Assembly: GCA_910583995.1 (NCBI GenBank)
Contig: CAJTYW010000009.1
Coordinates: 1-64,000, forward strand
Length of the DNA: 64,000 bases
Origin: an uncultured Christensenella sp.
GTDB taxonomy: Bacteria; Bacillota; Clostridia; Christensenellales; UBA3700
Reading direction: 5' to 3'
Shown: positions 17,325 to 26,346 of the stretch, piece after piece
How the letters are laid out: every line of letters begins with the position of its first letter
Numbering within the stretch: the first letter of the stretch is position 1
The notes under the pieces: generated by a model
The model's input: the letters and a program-made list of their open reading frames with translations, nothing else
What the model was told of the DNA's origin: nothing
Databases searched by the model: none
Position numbers and translations under genes: made by a program

Positions 17325-18964
17325 AAAATTTGCTCCTTTTCTTTTAATTTGTTATAATCTACTTTACCAATTGCAGTAAGTGGCAATTCACTCACACATT
17401 CTATTTGTTTTGGCAAAGAATATTTCATTAAATTTGTTGATATTGTATGCTTTATCTTTTGCTCAATCATTTGAGAATACTCATAACCTTCTTTCATTTT
17501 TACAAAAAGTTTAATATAAGGTTTACCATTTTTCTCAAAATCTACGGCACAACATTTATCTATTTCTTCAACGCTTTCCCCAACCAAATACTCTATTTCA
17601 TTAGGAAAAACATTCATTCCGCTAATTTTAACCATTCGTTTTATTCTGTCAACAAAAAACAAATGTCCGCTTTCTTCAAGATACCCATAGTCACCTGTAG
17701 CAAGCCATTTTGTGCCATTGCTATCTTCAAACAAAACTTTGTTTGTGGTTTTCTCGTCCATATAATAACCACTCATTATGTTATCGCCTGACAAGCATAT
17801 TTCACCACGATTGCCGTACTCTAACTTGTTTTTGTCGCTATCCACTATACAAACTTTGATATCGCCAAGCGTTTTTCCGACTGAACCTACTTTGCTAGTC
17901 TCTTCCACATTTACATTGCAAACACCTGCTTCAGTTAAACCATAACCTTCGCAAAGCCTGCAGTTGGAATTATACTTTTTCATAAGTGCATCAAAATTTT
18001 GCTTAATTTCCTGCTTTAGTTTATCCCCACCGCAATAGCAATATTTCATTTTTTGCAAATATTTACCGCCAAAACCTTTTATCTTTACAAGTTTATCGTA
18101 CATTGACGGAACGCCTGTCATATAAGTTGCTTTTTCTTTTTTAACTATTCTTGCTAGCATTTTAGGTTTAAAATATGGTACTAATATACACCTTGCACCC
18201 GCTGTAAGTGTTGAGTGCATACAAACACCAAGCCCAAAAATATGAAACATTGGCAATACCATAAGCATACTTTCGCCTTTTTGCACTTCGTCGCCTATTA
18301 ATGTGCGTATGCTATAGCTACACTCATTGATTGCACGATTTGCAAGCATTGCTGTTTTTGGCACGCCTGTTGTTCCGCCTGAGTGAATATAAGCTGCAAT
18401 TTCTTCCCCAATCCCGTTATAATGCTCTCGATTAGGGGCGATTTTTGAAGAGTTTTTAAAAAAATCTTTGTATGTAACTACTTTTAAATTGCTATCCGAT
18501 TTTATTTTATTACGGCTTGTCCAAATGTCATAACAAAGCTTATATATATTTTTTAAATAATCGGAAGGACTGCATACCACAACCTTTGCATCTAATTCTT
18601 CCAAAACTGCTTTGTTTTTCCCATAAAACATATTAAGTATAAACACTACTTTACTGGAAAGTTTTGTAACCATTTCCCCAAGTGCTTTTGGCGGAACTAA
18701 TGGGTGAATTAGATTTACCGAAACACCAAGTTTGTTTGCCGCATAAAAAATGATTATAGCATTTGGAATATTTGGAAGGCATAAAGCAATGTTATCACCT
18801 TGTTTTAGTCCATAAGAATACAAACAATTTGCGACTATATCTACCTGTTTAAAAAACTCATTTGTAGATATGCAATTATTGTAGTAAGAAATAAGCGGCC
18901 TATTATCCCCTTTATCTCTTGCTTTTAAATATTCATACATACTAAAATCATTAGATTGTTTCAT
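17321..18964 (-). CDS. AMP-forming acyl-CoA synthetase (AMP-dependent ligase)
   Basis: Adenylate-forming enzyme of the ANL superfamily that activates a carboxylic acid with ATP and transfers it to CoA. The P-loop-like motif is HSGGTTGVPKTAML. The adenylate-binding GYGLTEAGV motif, the hinge-region aspartate (TGDYGYLEESGHLFFVDR) and the C-terminal catalytic lysine region (LPLTAIGKVDYNKL) are all present. Length 547 is normal. It resembles medium/long-chain fatty acyl-CoA ligases most, but substrate choice cannot be read. It is the first gene of an operon with tex (4-base ATGA overlap), an uncommon pairing. Promoter 31 bases upstream. Confidence 0.88.
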   Translation of the reverse strand: MKQSNDFSMYEYLKARDKGDNRPLISYYNNCISTNEFFKQVDIVANCLYSYGLKQGDNIALCLPNIPNAIIIFYAANKLGVSVNLIHPLVPPKALGEMVTKLSSKVVFILNMFYGKNKAVLEELDAKVVVCSPSDYLKNIYKLCYDIWTSRNKIKSDSNLKVVTYKDFFKNSSKIAPNREHYNGIGEEIAAYIHSGGTTGVPKTAMLANRAINECSYSIRTLIGDEVQKGESMLMVLPMFHIFGLGVCMHSTLTAGARCILVPYFKPKMLARIVKKEKATYMTGVPSMYDKLVKIKGFGGKYLQKMKYCYCGGDKLKQEIKQNFDALMKKYNSNCRLCEGYGLTEAGVCNVNVEETSKVGSVGKTLGDIKVCIVDSDKNKLEYGNRGEICLSGDNIMSGYYMDEKTTNKVLFEDSNGTKWLATGDYGYLEESGHLFFVDRIKRMVKISGMNVFPNEIEYLVGESVEEIDKCCAVDFEKNGKPYIKLFVKMKEGYEYSQMIEQKIKHTISTNLMKYSLPKQIECVSELPLTAIGKVDYNKLKEKEQIL

Positions 18965-18994
18965 ATATCTCTCTTTTATATAAATATATATAGA

Positions 18995-19023
18995 ATTATA
19001 GCACTTATTTTAAAAGTTGTAAA
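18995..19023 (-). promoter_or_regulatory. Promoter of the acyl-CoA synthetase-tex operon
   Basis: Minus strand TTTACA (19023-19018), 17-base spacer, TATAAT (19000-18995). Confidence 0.7.
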
Positions 19024-19164
19024 TAGTTTTTATAAATATTAAGGCAAATTTTGTGTTTTATTGCAATTTAATGCAAAACCACTTATTTTAAAGAAAAATA
19101 GATTTATTAACCTTTTTTGACTATTAATACTAGTCGCAATAACTATTTTAATGTGCTTGACAAT

Positions 19165-19212
19165 AAAAAAATCACAAATAATACCGATTTTCGTGCATTA
19201 ATTGTGATTTTT
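19165..19212. terminator. Terminator of ABC transporter operon 1, with dispersed element in its loop
   Basis: AAAAAATCACAA / TTGTGATTTTT stem (19165-19177 / 19202-19212). The ~24-base loop contains AATACCGATTTTCG (19179-19192), a copy of the dispersed element. It works in both directions by symmetry. Confidence 0.75.
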
Positions 19213-19248
19213 AAACATTATAAATTGTAATTTCTTAATATTACTGGA

Positions 19249-20487
19249 TTACAGAACTTTTGACAAGAAAGTCTTTAATCTGTCGTTTTGTGGATTTTCA
19301 AAAAGCTCTATTGGAGAACTATCTTCCACAATTTTACCGCCGTCCATAAACAAAACTCTTGTTGCAACTTCTTTTGCAAAGCCCATTTCGTGTGTTACGA
19401 TTACCATTGTCATACCTTCGTCAGCAAGTTGTTTGATAAGCTCTAATACTTCCCCTACCATTTCTGGATCCAAAGCAGATGTAGGCTCGTCAAATAACAT
19501 AACTTCAGGTTTCATAGCAAGCGCTCTAACGATTGCAATTCTTTGTTTTTGTCCGCCTGACAAAGTATTTGGATAAGCATTTGCTTTTTCTTCAAGTCCT
19601 ATTCTTTGCAATAGCTCAATTGCATTAGTTTCAATCTCTTGCCTTCTAGCTTTTATATACTCTGCCTTATTAGCACTAGTAATTTGTTTATTTTTAATCT
19701 TTTCTGCAACTTCATCGTTCAAATATTGAAGGGGCGCAAAAGTAATGTTTTGCATAACTGTCATATGTGGGAAAAGATTGAAATGTTGGAAAACCATTCC
19801 CATATTCTTTCTTACAGCATTTTCATTAACCTTTAAAGACATATTTGCTTTGTGACTAGAGATATTAACCATACTATTGAATTTTTTCTCAAAGTCTTTT
19901 TTGCTTGCAAACTCTTGACTTTTTGCTTTAGGCAACATATCAAATACTTTATCTGCAATTTCGTTAGTTTGCAAATCTTCAAAATCCAAACTTATATCAC
20001 TATTCTCAAAAAAAGTCTTTTTAATATCTTGTATTAAATATTCTCGTTCGATTGATTTAATATTTTCCCTAACTTCAATATCAAACTCAAGTTCCCTTAT
20101 AAGCTCATCACGAAGCACTATAGTGTCTGACATTTTCTTTTCAAGTTCGGCAAGTTTTTTCTCTTTATCTTTTATATCCTTTTCTTTAGTTACAGCAATT
20201 TTATCAATCAATTTTGCAATCTTTTTATCATAACTTGCAATTTTATAGTTTTTATATTTTTTTGAAAACTTGCTTATTTTATGATAATAAGTTATCTCTT
20301 TATCATTATAATAAATATGTCCCAAAGTTGGTCTTTCAAGCAAATTCAAGCATCTTAAAAATGTTGATTTACCACTACCTGAAGGTCCTATAACTGCAAC
20401 TTTTTCACCTTTTTTTATTTCAATATCAATACCATCTAAAACAACAAGGCTACCAAAATGTTTGTGTAAATTCTTAACGCTTATCAC
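19249..20487 (-). CDS. Polar amino acid ABC transporter ATP-binding protein with large insertion
   Basis: ATPase of a polar amino acid importer, on the cytosolic face with the permease encoded upstream. Start: the frame is open to a TTG at 20508, but a perfect AGGAGG (20503-20498) sits 10 bases before GTG 20487. I therefore use that GTG, giving 412 residues starting [12 protein letters not shown] and overlapping the permease stop by 14 bases. Walker [10 protein letters not shown] is at 34-42, Q-loop Q234, then signature LSGGQKQR and Walker [15 protein letters not shown]. GlnQ-type proteins have about 240 residues. Here about 155 extra, highly charged and helical residues (roughly 66-222) lie between Walker A and the Q-loop. 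The paralogue at 34417-35385 has a shorter insertion at the same point. Confidence 0.92.
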   Translation of the reverse strand: MISVKNLHKHFGSLVVLDGIDIEIKKGEKVAVIGPSGSGKSTFLRCLNLLERPTLGHIYYNDKEITYYHKISKFSKKYKNYKIASYDKKIAKLIDKIAVTKEKDIKDKEKKLAELEKKMSDTIVLRDELIRELEFDIEVRENIKSIEREYLIQDIKKTFFENSDISLDFEDLQTNEIADKVFDMLPKAKSQEFASKKDFEKKFNSMVNISSHKANMSLKVNENAVRKNMGMVFQHFNLFPHMTVMQNITFAPLQYLNDEVAEKIKNKQITSANKAEYIKARRQEIETNAIELLQRIGLEEKANAYPNTLSGGQKQRIAIVRALAMKPEVMLFDEPTSALDPEMVGEVLELIKQLADEGMTMVIVTHEMGFAKEVATRVLFMDGGKIVEDSSPIELFENPQNDRLKTFLSKVL

Positions 20488-21202
20488 TCTTTGACAACCT
20501 CCTTTCAATTGCTTTCATAACATGAGTTAATGCAACAACAATTATTAAATAAAACAAGGCTGCAATGCTCATTGGGATTATGTAATCATAAACTATACCA
20601 GAAATATTTTTTGCTGCAAAAGTCAAATCCATAATTCCTACCAAGCTTACAATAGAAGTTTCTTTAATCAATGCTATAAATTCATTACCAAGTGGTGGTA
20701 TTGAATTTTTTAACGCTTGTGGAATAATGACTTTTGCCATTGTTTTTCCATAGCTAATACCTAAAGACCTTGATGCCTCCATTTGTCCTTTATCAACAGA
20801 CATAATACCCGAACGGAATATTTCGGCAACATAAGCACCACTATTTAAACCAAATGTAATGGCAGCAATCAATATTGCACCAAAATATGGTATTTTTTTT
20901 AAGAAAAACAATACTCCAAAGTACATCATTACTATAAGTACGGCTACTGGTATACCCCTTATTACTGTAACATATAAAGAACCTAATTTTTCCAAGAAGG
21001 CTAATTTGCCTGTGTTTTGGTGAATATTTTTTATTACAGCAATCAATAAACCGATTATAATTCCGATAATAACGGCTAAGAAGGATATGAGTAATGTATT
21101 ACCCATACCCTTTAAATAGCTTAACCAATTATTATCTGTTATAAACGCTCTTTTTAGCTTTTCTCCAAAAGAAAGCGAAAGCGTACATAATAGATTATTC
21201 AT
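20474..21202 (-). CDS. Polar amino acid ABC transporter permease
   Basis: Inner-membrane permease of the HisMQ/GlnP type, 242 residues with about five hydrophobic helices. The EAA-loop contact with the ATPase is visible as [34 protein letters not shown]. The N-terminal ~30 residues before the first helix are family-typical ([13 protein letters not shown] start). It lies between the binding protein (11-base gap) and the ATPase (14-base overlap), in the order binding protein, permease, ATPase. A single permease gene implies a homodimeric channel. Confidence 0.95.
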   Translation of the reverse strand: MNNLLCTLSLSFGEKLKRAFITDNNWLSYLKGMGNTLLISFLAVIIGIIIGLLIAVIKNIHQNTGKLAFLEKLGSLYVTVIRGIPVAVLIVMMYFGVLFFLKKIPYFGAILIAAITFGLNSGAYVAEIFRSGIMSVDKGQMEASRSLGISYGKTMAKVIIPQALKNSIPPLGNEFIALIKETSIVSLVGIMDLTFAAKNISGIVYDYIIPMSIAALFYLIIVVALTHVMKAIERRLSKSDKR

Positions 21203-21213
21203 TTAGCCTCCTA

Positions 21214-22062
21214 TTAGCCTTTAACTACTAGAGATTTAGCAACCAAACTATCAATAACCAATGCGTCAACACCAAATTGCTTTAACTCTAAGAATGCGTT
21301 AGTAACTGCAGGGAATGGTTTAATAATAATTTGTTTGTCTGTAGCTTTACCTTCATTGTACTCTTTAATTAATTTTTCGCCTGTTGTGCCGTTTTGTGCT
21401 GCTACAGTTTTTCCAACTAACTCATCTAATGTTTTATAGTTATTTTCTTCTAAAGAAACAATAGCTTGAACTGTTGTAGTGTATGGTGTAGAGAATGAAA
21501 TGCTCTTTTTTCTATCTTCAGTAACTGACAAACCTGCTGCTGCTACCATTAGACCAGATTTATCAGTACCAACTTCTGTAGGGATTGTATCAAAATCCAT
21601 TTGTTTAACTCTCAATTTGTAGTTATATGTTTCACAGAATTTAATCATTAAATCTACATCTGAGCCTGCAACACCATTAACTTGGCTATCACCTGAATTT
21701 AGAACATACTCATAAGGAGCAAAAGTTGCTTCTGTTACCATTGTAATTGTTGCACCTGTGTTATCATTAAGAACTGATGCTTTGATAGGTGCTTTAGAGT
21801 AATCAATGTTATCTAAATCTGTGTGGAATGCAATTGAAGTTGTAATAAACTCCAAAACGCCGTCAGACGCTAAAAACTCATTAAGTTGATTTAATAGAGT
21901 TGTGCTACTATGTGCAACACCCAAAGCGTACTCTTCATCTTCTTCTTGTGCAATATCGTTGTAAACAGTTTTTACTTTATTACAGCCTACCAAAATTGTT
22001 GTAGCAACAACAGCTGTTACTAGCACCAAAAGTGCAATAAATAATGTTTTAAATTTTTTCAT
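21214..22062 (-). CDS. Amino acid-binding lipoprotein with circularly permuted SBP_bac_3 fold
   Basis: Extracellular substrate-binding lipoprotein of the amino acid importer (signal peptide, lipobox LVGC, Cys27). The family segments are all recognisable but in rotated order. Residues 43-80 (EEYALGVAHSSTTLLNQLNEFL, then DGVLEFI) match what is normally the C-terminal end of SBP_bac_3 proteins. Residues 105-282 match the normal N-terminal and central part: ITMVTEATFAPYEYV, GSDVDLM, MDFDTIPTEV, AAAGLSVTEDRKKSISFSTPY with ligand-binding Arg184, then LVGKTVAAQNGTTGE, stopping at DALVIDSLVAKSLVVKG. The breakpoint falls just after the VID-xx-VA helix. The second binding protein (36063-36965) is also permuted but elsewhere. 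Good Shine-Dalgarno and promoter. Confidence 0.88.
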   Translation of the reverse strand: MKKFKTLFIALLVLVTAVVATTILVGCNKVKTVYNDIAQEEDEEYALGVAHSSTTLLNQLNEFLASDGVLEFITTSIAFHTDLDNIDYSKAPIKASVLNDNTGATITMVTEATFAPYEYVLNSGDSQVNGVAGSDVDLMIKFCETYNYKLRVKQMDFDTIPTEVGTDKSGLMVAAAGLSVTEDRKKSISFSTPYTTTVQAIVSLEENNYKTLDELVGKTVAAQNGTTGEKLIKEYNEGKATDKQIIIKPFPAVTNAFLELKQFGVDALVIDSLVAKSLVVKG

Positions 22063-22096
22063 TTTTATATCCTCACAAAAATGTTTTTCTTGTTTT

Positions 22097-22127
22097 GTGT
22101 ATACATTCTACCATACACTTTATGCAA
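22097..22127 (-). promoter_or_regulatory. Promoter and inverted repeat upstream of ABC transporter operon 1
   Basis: Minus strand TTGCAT (22127-22122), 18-base spacer, TATACA (22103-22098). An inverted repeat GTGTAT-N10-ATACAC (22097-22102 / 22113-22118) overlaps the -10 and spacer and may be an operator. Confidence 0.5.
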
Positions 22128-22222
22128 AAATCAACTAATTTTTGAATATTTTTTGTATAATTATGAAAAAATTTGCATTTTTTACTAATTTTTATGAATA
22201 AAATTCAATTTTTGTATACTTT

Positions 22223-24061
22223 TTATACATTTTTTGGAATTATTACCAAAAACTCACCTGTTTTTAATGTAACAGTGTCGTTTAATGGTTTATTTGTTAC
22301 ACAATTTACGCAGTTTTTGGCTACAAATAGCTTGTCGACATCTGTATTATTGAATATAAATTGTATATTTTGTGTATTATCCACACCTTTTCGTATAATA
22401 TGCAACAATCCATCTTGTTGTTTTATATCCATTGTACCGCCAAAAGCTTTTTTGTATTTACTACGAATTTTACCTAAACTTTTATAATGAGCAAGCAAAT
22501 CTTCGTCCATATTATCCCAAGGGAATGGTCTGCGATTAATTGGGTCTTCATAGCCTTCAAGCCCTACTTCGTCGCCATAAAAGATTGTAGGCAGTCCCGG
22601 AAGTGAGTACAAAATAGCAGTAGCAAGCTTTAGTCTTGCTTTTGCCCTGTCTTTTACGTCTTTTGGAAGGCGTATATTTAGTCTATCAGATTTAGTAGTG
22701 TTTGCGATATCGTAATCACACATTGTATTGATTGCTCTTACTGTATCGTGTGTACCCAAAAAGTTCATACAGCTATTTAAAACGCAAAGCGGATAGTTTT
22801 CGTAAATATTCATTATATTATTAATAAATATATTTATATCTTTATTCCATACAAAATCTACTATCGCATTTTTAAACGGATAATTCATTACTCCGTCAAG
22901 TTGATTGCCTTGCAAATATGGGCGTCTTTGGCTATATGCTATTTTTGTAGACGCATCTTCCCATACTTCACCGATTATGTAAGCGTTTTTATCTACACTT
23001 TTTACTCTTTTTCTTATATCATTTACAAATTCAATATCCAGTTCGTCCACAACATCAAGACGCCAACCTGCTAAACCTAATTTAGTCCATTTATCCAAAA
23101 CGCCGTTTTCGCCCAAAATAAACTTTCTGTAATTTTCATTGTTTTTGTTGACTGTAGGTGTTACGGTAATGCCCCACCAACAAGCGTACTCATCAGGATA
23201 GTTAATAAAATAATACCAATCATAATAAGGTGATTTAATACCTTGATATGCACCAAAAGAATCGTATTTGCCAAGTTTATTAAAATACTTGCTATCACTG
23301 CCTGTGTGATTAAATACTCCGTCAAGCATTATTCCAATACCTTTTTCTTTTGCGGCGGCTATCAACCTTGCAAGCGAACTCTCGTCCCCCAAAAGTTCGT
23401 CAATACACATATAATCACCTGTATCATACCTGTGATTTGAGCTTGACTTGAATATAGGCGACATATAAATCATTGTTACTCCTAAAGCTTTAAGATAATC
23501 AAGTTTATCTATTATACCTTGCAAATTACCGCCGTAAAAATCGTTTGCACGAAAAACTCCGTCACTATCTATTATAGTAACTTCTTCATTCCACTCCTTT
23601 AAAACGCCATCCTTATTAAAGTGGCAAGCTTTATCCACACCTTTATTGAATCTGTCGGCAAAAATTTGATAAATTACTCCACCATTTTGAGTATGTGGTG
23701 TAAATCCTTCACTGCTATAAATAGTTAGGCTATATGGCTCGCCGTTTTGTAACAATTCGCCATTTTCCCCTTTACCAAAAACAAAACTGCCAAGCTCTGT
23801 ATTTGTTTGAAATTTATACCAATAAAGTCCGATATCCGAAATTGTAACTTGTAGTTCAAACACGGAATTATTATTTTCCGTGCCTGTATAATTCATTTGA
23901 TAGTAGCAATCGTCTTCTCCGTCTTTAGTTATCACTAGATAGATATTTTCCACAAATATGCCGTCTTTGGCTTGAACTTTAAAATAAATTTTTTTGCCGC
24001 AAGCAACTGCACCAAATGGTTTTTTACAATTTAAATCTCTGCTGTTATAATAAAATATCAT
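22223..24061 (-). CDS. GH13 alpha-glucan hydrolase (neopullulanase/cyclomaltodextrinase type)
   Basis: Retaining alpha-amylase-family enzyme of 612 residues without a signal peptide, so probably cytosolic and acting on imported malto-oligosaccharides. The N-terminal ~115 residues form a beta-sandwich typical of the cyclomaltodextrinase/neopullulanase group. The four GH13 regions are seen: DGVFNHTG (247-254), GWRLDVVDEL with nucleophile D336, GEVWED with acid/base E365, and FLGTHDT with D439. A C-terminal beta domain closes the protein. Monocistronic and on the same strand as transporter operon 1, but separated from it by that operon's promoter. The stop codon lies inside a small TGTATA/TATACA hairpin. 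Confidence 0.92.
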   Translation of the reverse strand: MIFYYNSRDLNCKKPFGAVACGKKIYFKVQAKDGIFVENIYLVITKDGEDDCYYQMNYTGTENNNSVFELQVTISDIGLYWYKFQTNTELGSFVFGKGENGELLQNGEPYSLTIYSSEGFTPHTQNGGVIYQIFADRFNKGVDKACHFNKDGVLKEWNEEVTIIDSDGVFRANDFYGGNLQGIIDKLDYLKALGVTMIYMSPIFKSSSNHRYDTGDYMCIDELLGDESSLARLIAAAKEKGIGIMLDGVFNHTGSDSKYFNKLGKYDSFGAYQGIKSPYYDWYYFINYPDEYACWWGITVTPTVNKNNENYRKFILGENGVLDKWTKLGLAGWRLDVVDELDIEFVNDIRKRVKSVDKNAYIIGEVWEDASTKIAYSQRRPYLQGNQLDGVMNYPFKNAIVDFVWNKDINIFINNIMNIYENYPLCVLNSCMNFLGTHDTVRAINTMCDYDIANTTKSDRLNIRLPKDVKDRAKARLKLATAILYSLPGLPTIFYGDEVGLEGYEDPINRRPFPWDNMDEDLLAHYKSLGKIRSKYKKAFGGTMDIKQQDGLLHIIRKGVDNTQNIQFIFNNTDVDKLFVAKNCVNCVTNKPLNDTVTLKTGEFLVIIPKNV

Positions 24062-24207
24062 ATTTCACCTATTTCTTGCTTTTTTACTTTTTGTTAAATA
24101 GTATCTTTATACAATTATTTATTATTTAAAACGATTTACTTACTTAAAAAGTCGCAATACATAATAAATATTTATACTAAAATACATTTATTGTTATTTA
24201 TTAAAAT

Positions 24208-24240
24208 TGTCAAAAATCGATTTAATACCGATTTTTGACA
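24208..24240. terminator. Hairpin made of two dispersed elements after the response regulator
   Basis: 12-bp perfect stem TGTCAAAAATCG / CGATTTTTGACA with loop ATTTAATAC. Each arm carries the CGATTTTTG core of the dispersed repeat, and the loop plus right arm reads AATACCGATTTTTG. Position past the stop of the leftward regulator gene suggests a terminator. Confidence 0.65.
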
Positions 24241-24252
24241 TATTTTTTATTA

Positions 24253-24939
24253 TTAATTAGTAGTTTCTTTTTCCGTCCAGCAATATCCTACATTTTTAAC
24301 TGTAATCAATTGATTTGCAAGTCCGCCTTGCTCCAACATTTTACGGAGCTTACTAACATAAACTTCGACAACTGAAAAAGTAGTTTCACTCTCAAAGCCC
24401 CACACTCTGTTAAACAAAGTGTTTTTTGATAAAAAGATTTCCTTATGTCTAACCAAATACTCAAAAAGCTCATACATTTTTGCAACGACATTCATTTTTC
24501 CGCCGTTAATTTTTACTGTTCTTTCAAAAAAGTTGATTTCCAAATTTTTGTATTCGTAAATATTAGCACCAAAATCTTTGTAATACCTTCTCAAAATAGC
24601 ACCTACTACTGCAAGCAATTCATTATCGTCGCAATAAATCATATAGCTGTCTGCACCGCTATTTAATAAATCAATTTTTGTTTCTAAATCTTGCTCATTA
24701 GATAAAATCAACAATGGAATAGAATTTGTTTGACGCAATTTAACAATATAATTTTTTGTTTCCGCCTTTATACCTGCGTGTCCCAAAACAATCATATCGT
24801 ATTTGTTGTGAACACCTAAATCTAGTCCCCTATCCAAATCATAAGCACTTTCACACTCACTGCCACCACCATATTCGGTAAGCAGTTTGCAAAGTTTGTG
24901 GTTGATTTCTTCTATTTTTTCCACAATTAAAAATTTCAT
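24253..24939 (-). CDS. Atypical OmpR-type response regulator lacking the phosphoacceptor Asp
   Basis: DNA-binding regulator of 228 residues: receiver-like domain (1-120) and winged-helix OmpR/PhoB output domain (about 128-225; SVVEVYVSKLRKML recognition region, VKNVGYCW wing). The receiver lacks key residues. The acidic pair after the first strand is replaced (FLIVEKIEE). The phosphoacceptor position in YDMIVLGHAG is Gly53. The conserved Lys in GADSYMIYCDD is Tyr102. Only the switch Ser80 remains. It is thus probably phosphorylation-independent, and no histidine kinase gene is adjacent. It follows rlmB by about 90 bases and may be the last gene of the gltX group or independent. Target genes unknown. 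Confidence 0.85.
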   Translation of the reverse strand: MKFLIVEKIEEINHKLCKLLTEYGGGSECESAYDLDRGLDLGVHNKYDMIVLGHAGIKAETKNYIVKLRQTNSIPLLILSNEQDLETKIDLLNSGADSYMIYCDDNELLAVVGAILRRYYKDFGANIYEYKNLEINFFERTVKINGGKMNVVAKMYELFEYLVRHKEIFLSKNTLFNRVWGFESETTFSVVEVYVSKLRKMLEQGGLANQLITVKNVGYCWTEKETTN

Positions 24940-25030
24940 AATCTTTTTGCCCCTCTTTCCTACTTATCATATAGTATTTGCAATAATTTTTAATTGCAAC
25001 ATATTTGTTTTTGCTCTATACTTTCAATTT

Positions 25031-25753
25031 TTATTTCCCAAACCTTTGTCTTATCACTTCAAACGCAATAATACCTGTTGCAACAGATGCGTTTAAAGAG
25101 TTGACATTACCTTTCATAGGTATACTTATTGTTTCGTCACAAAGCTTGCGTGTTAAAGGTTTTACACCTTTCCCTTCACTGCCAATGACAATGGCAATAT
25201 CGTCTGTCATATCGGTATTATACATTACTTTTCCGTCTGCTTCTGCAGATACCACTTTGACAAAGTCGTCTTTTAACTCACGGATTGCATCATTTATGTT
25301 TGTTACCATAGCAACTTTAACATAATTACTTGCACCGCTTGAAATTTTAACAACAGTATCTGTTACCATACAAGCTCTGTGCTTTTGTACAATCACGCCG
25401 TGACAACCACTACAATCTGCTACCCTTAAAATACTTCCAACATTATGCGGGTCTTCCAAGCCGTCAAGGATTATCAAAAACAATTTCTCACCTTTTTCCT
25501 TTGCAAGCTGTTTCATTTCTTCTATAGTAGAATATTTAAAGTCCGCAGCCACAGCAATAAAGCCTTGGTGTCTTTTTGTTTCGCTTAGTTTATCCAATTT
25601 AATTTTGTCACAAAAAGTAAATCTGACGCCTTTTTCCTTTGCAAGTCCAATAATATTATCGCTATCGTGTATACCTTTTTGAACTTTTAGCTCAGATATA
25701 GTCACACCACTTTTTAGTGCTTCTTTTACGGCATTTTTGCCTTCTATAATCAT
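25031..25753 (-). CDS. rlmB: 23S rRNA (guanosine-2'-O-)-methyltransferase RlmB (TrmH family)
   Basis: SPOUT-class methyltransferase that uses S-adenosylmethionine to methylate a ribose 2'-OH in 23S rRNA. The N-terminal substrate-binding domain (GKNAVKEAL start) and the knotted catalytic domain are both present. Motif 1 is LDGLEDPHNVGSILRVAD, motif 2 is IVIGSEGKGV, motif 3 is ISIPMKGNVNSLNASVATGI. Length 240 is typical. In Bacillus the gene sits downstream of mrnC in the gltX-cysE-cysS cluster; here it follows mrnC-thyA-folA. Substrate site inferred from family; a tRNA TrmH role is less likely given the N-terminal domain. Confidence 0.92.
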   Translation of the reverse strand: MIIEGKNAVKEALKSGVTISELKVQKGIHDSDNIIGLAKEKGVRFTFCDKIKLDKLSETKRHQGFIAVAADFKYSTIEEMKQLAKEKGEKLFLIILDGLEDPHNVGSILRVADCSGCHGVIVQKHRACMVTDTVVKISSGASNYVKVAMVTNINDAIRELKDDFVKVVSAEADGKVMYNTDMTDDIAIVIGSEGKGVKPLTRKLCDETISIPMKGNVNSLNASVATGIIAFEVIRQRFGK

Positions 25754-25836
25754 AGAGAACTACCTTTTTCCATTTTATAATGGATATTTTCTTTTTATTG
25801 TAATACTTTTAAAATAGGCTTTCACTACTTAAAATA

Positions 25837-26337
25837 CTAATTAATTTGCTTTAAATTATTATTTTTATAAGTAGTAAATTTTATAGTATAGCCATTTGTT
25901 TCCATAGGGTCGCTTTCATAAATCAATTTCCAATCACTGTTTTCGTCAAGGTTTTCAAAAAAGCTATCCGCACCGCCGGTTGCATCGACTTTGGTAACTA
26001 AAACTTCACTGCAATATGGGAGCAATGCTTTATAAATACTAGCCCCACCTATAACATAAACGCTATCAGAATCGTATTTTTTTAGTTCTGCAAACAATTC
26101 GTCAAAAGACCTAACTATAATGCAGTCATCACGACTAGCAGTACGCGACAACACTATATTCACCCTGTTTTTTAGCGGATTTCCGTTCGGAAAAGATTTT
26201 AGTGTATTGTTACCCATAACAACAACTTTATTTATTGTTGTTTCCCTAAAAAATTTCATATCTAGCGGAATGGAAAACATTAAATCGTTATTCTTTCCAA
26301 TTCCCCATTCCTTATCTGCGTGTAAAATTGCTTTCAT
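25837..26337 (-). CDS. folA: Dihydrofolate reductase
   Basis: Cytosolic NADPH-dependent reductase regenerating tetrahydrofolate, needed because ThyA oxidises the folate cofactor. Hallmarks: ILHADKEWGIGKNNDLMFSIPLDMKFFRETT (active-site loop; the acidic residue in the PLDM segment), VVMGNNTLKSFP for cofactor binding, LSRT, and VIGGASIYKALLP. Length 166 is typical. It begins 9 bases after thyA and has a Shine-Dalgarno AAGGATA. The substitution of the usual aromatic DW/GW active-site segment by DL is worth noting. Confidence 0.93.
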   Translation of the reverse strand: MKAILHADKEWGIGKNNDLMFSIPLDMKFFRETTINKVVVMGNNTLKSFPNGNPLKNRVNIVLSRTASRDDCIIVRSFDELFAELKKYDSDSVYVIGGASIYKALLPYCSEVLVTKVDATGGADSFFENLDENSDWKLIYESDPMETNGYTIKFTTYKNNNLKQIN

Positions 26338-26346
26338 TTATTATCC

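Noticed and set aside
20488..20508. TTG start at 20508 for the transporter 1 ATPase
   Set aside because: The AGGAGG ribosome site lies inside that extension and is correctly placed for GTG 20487.
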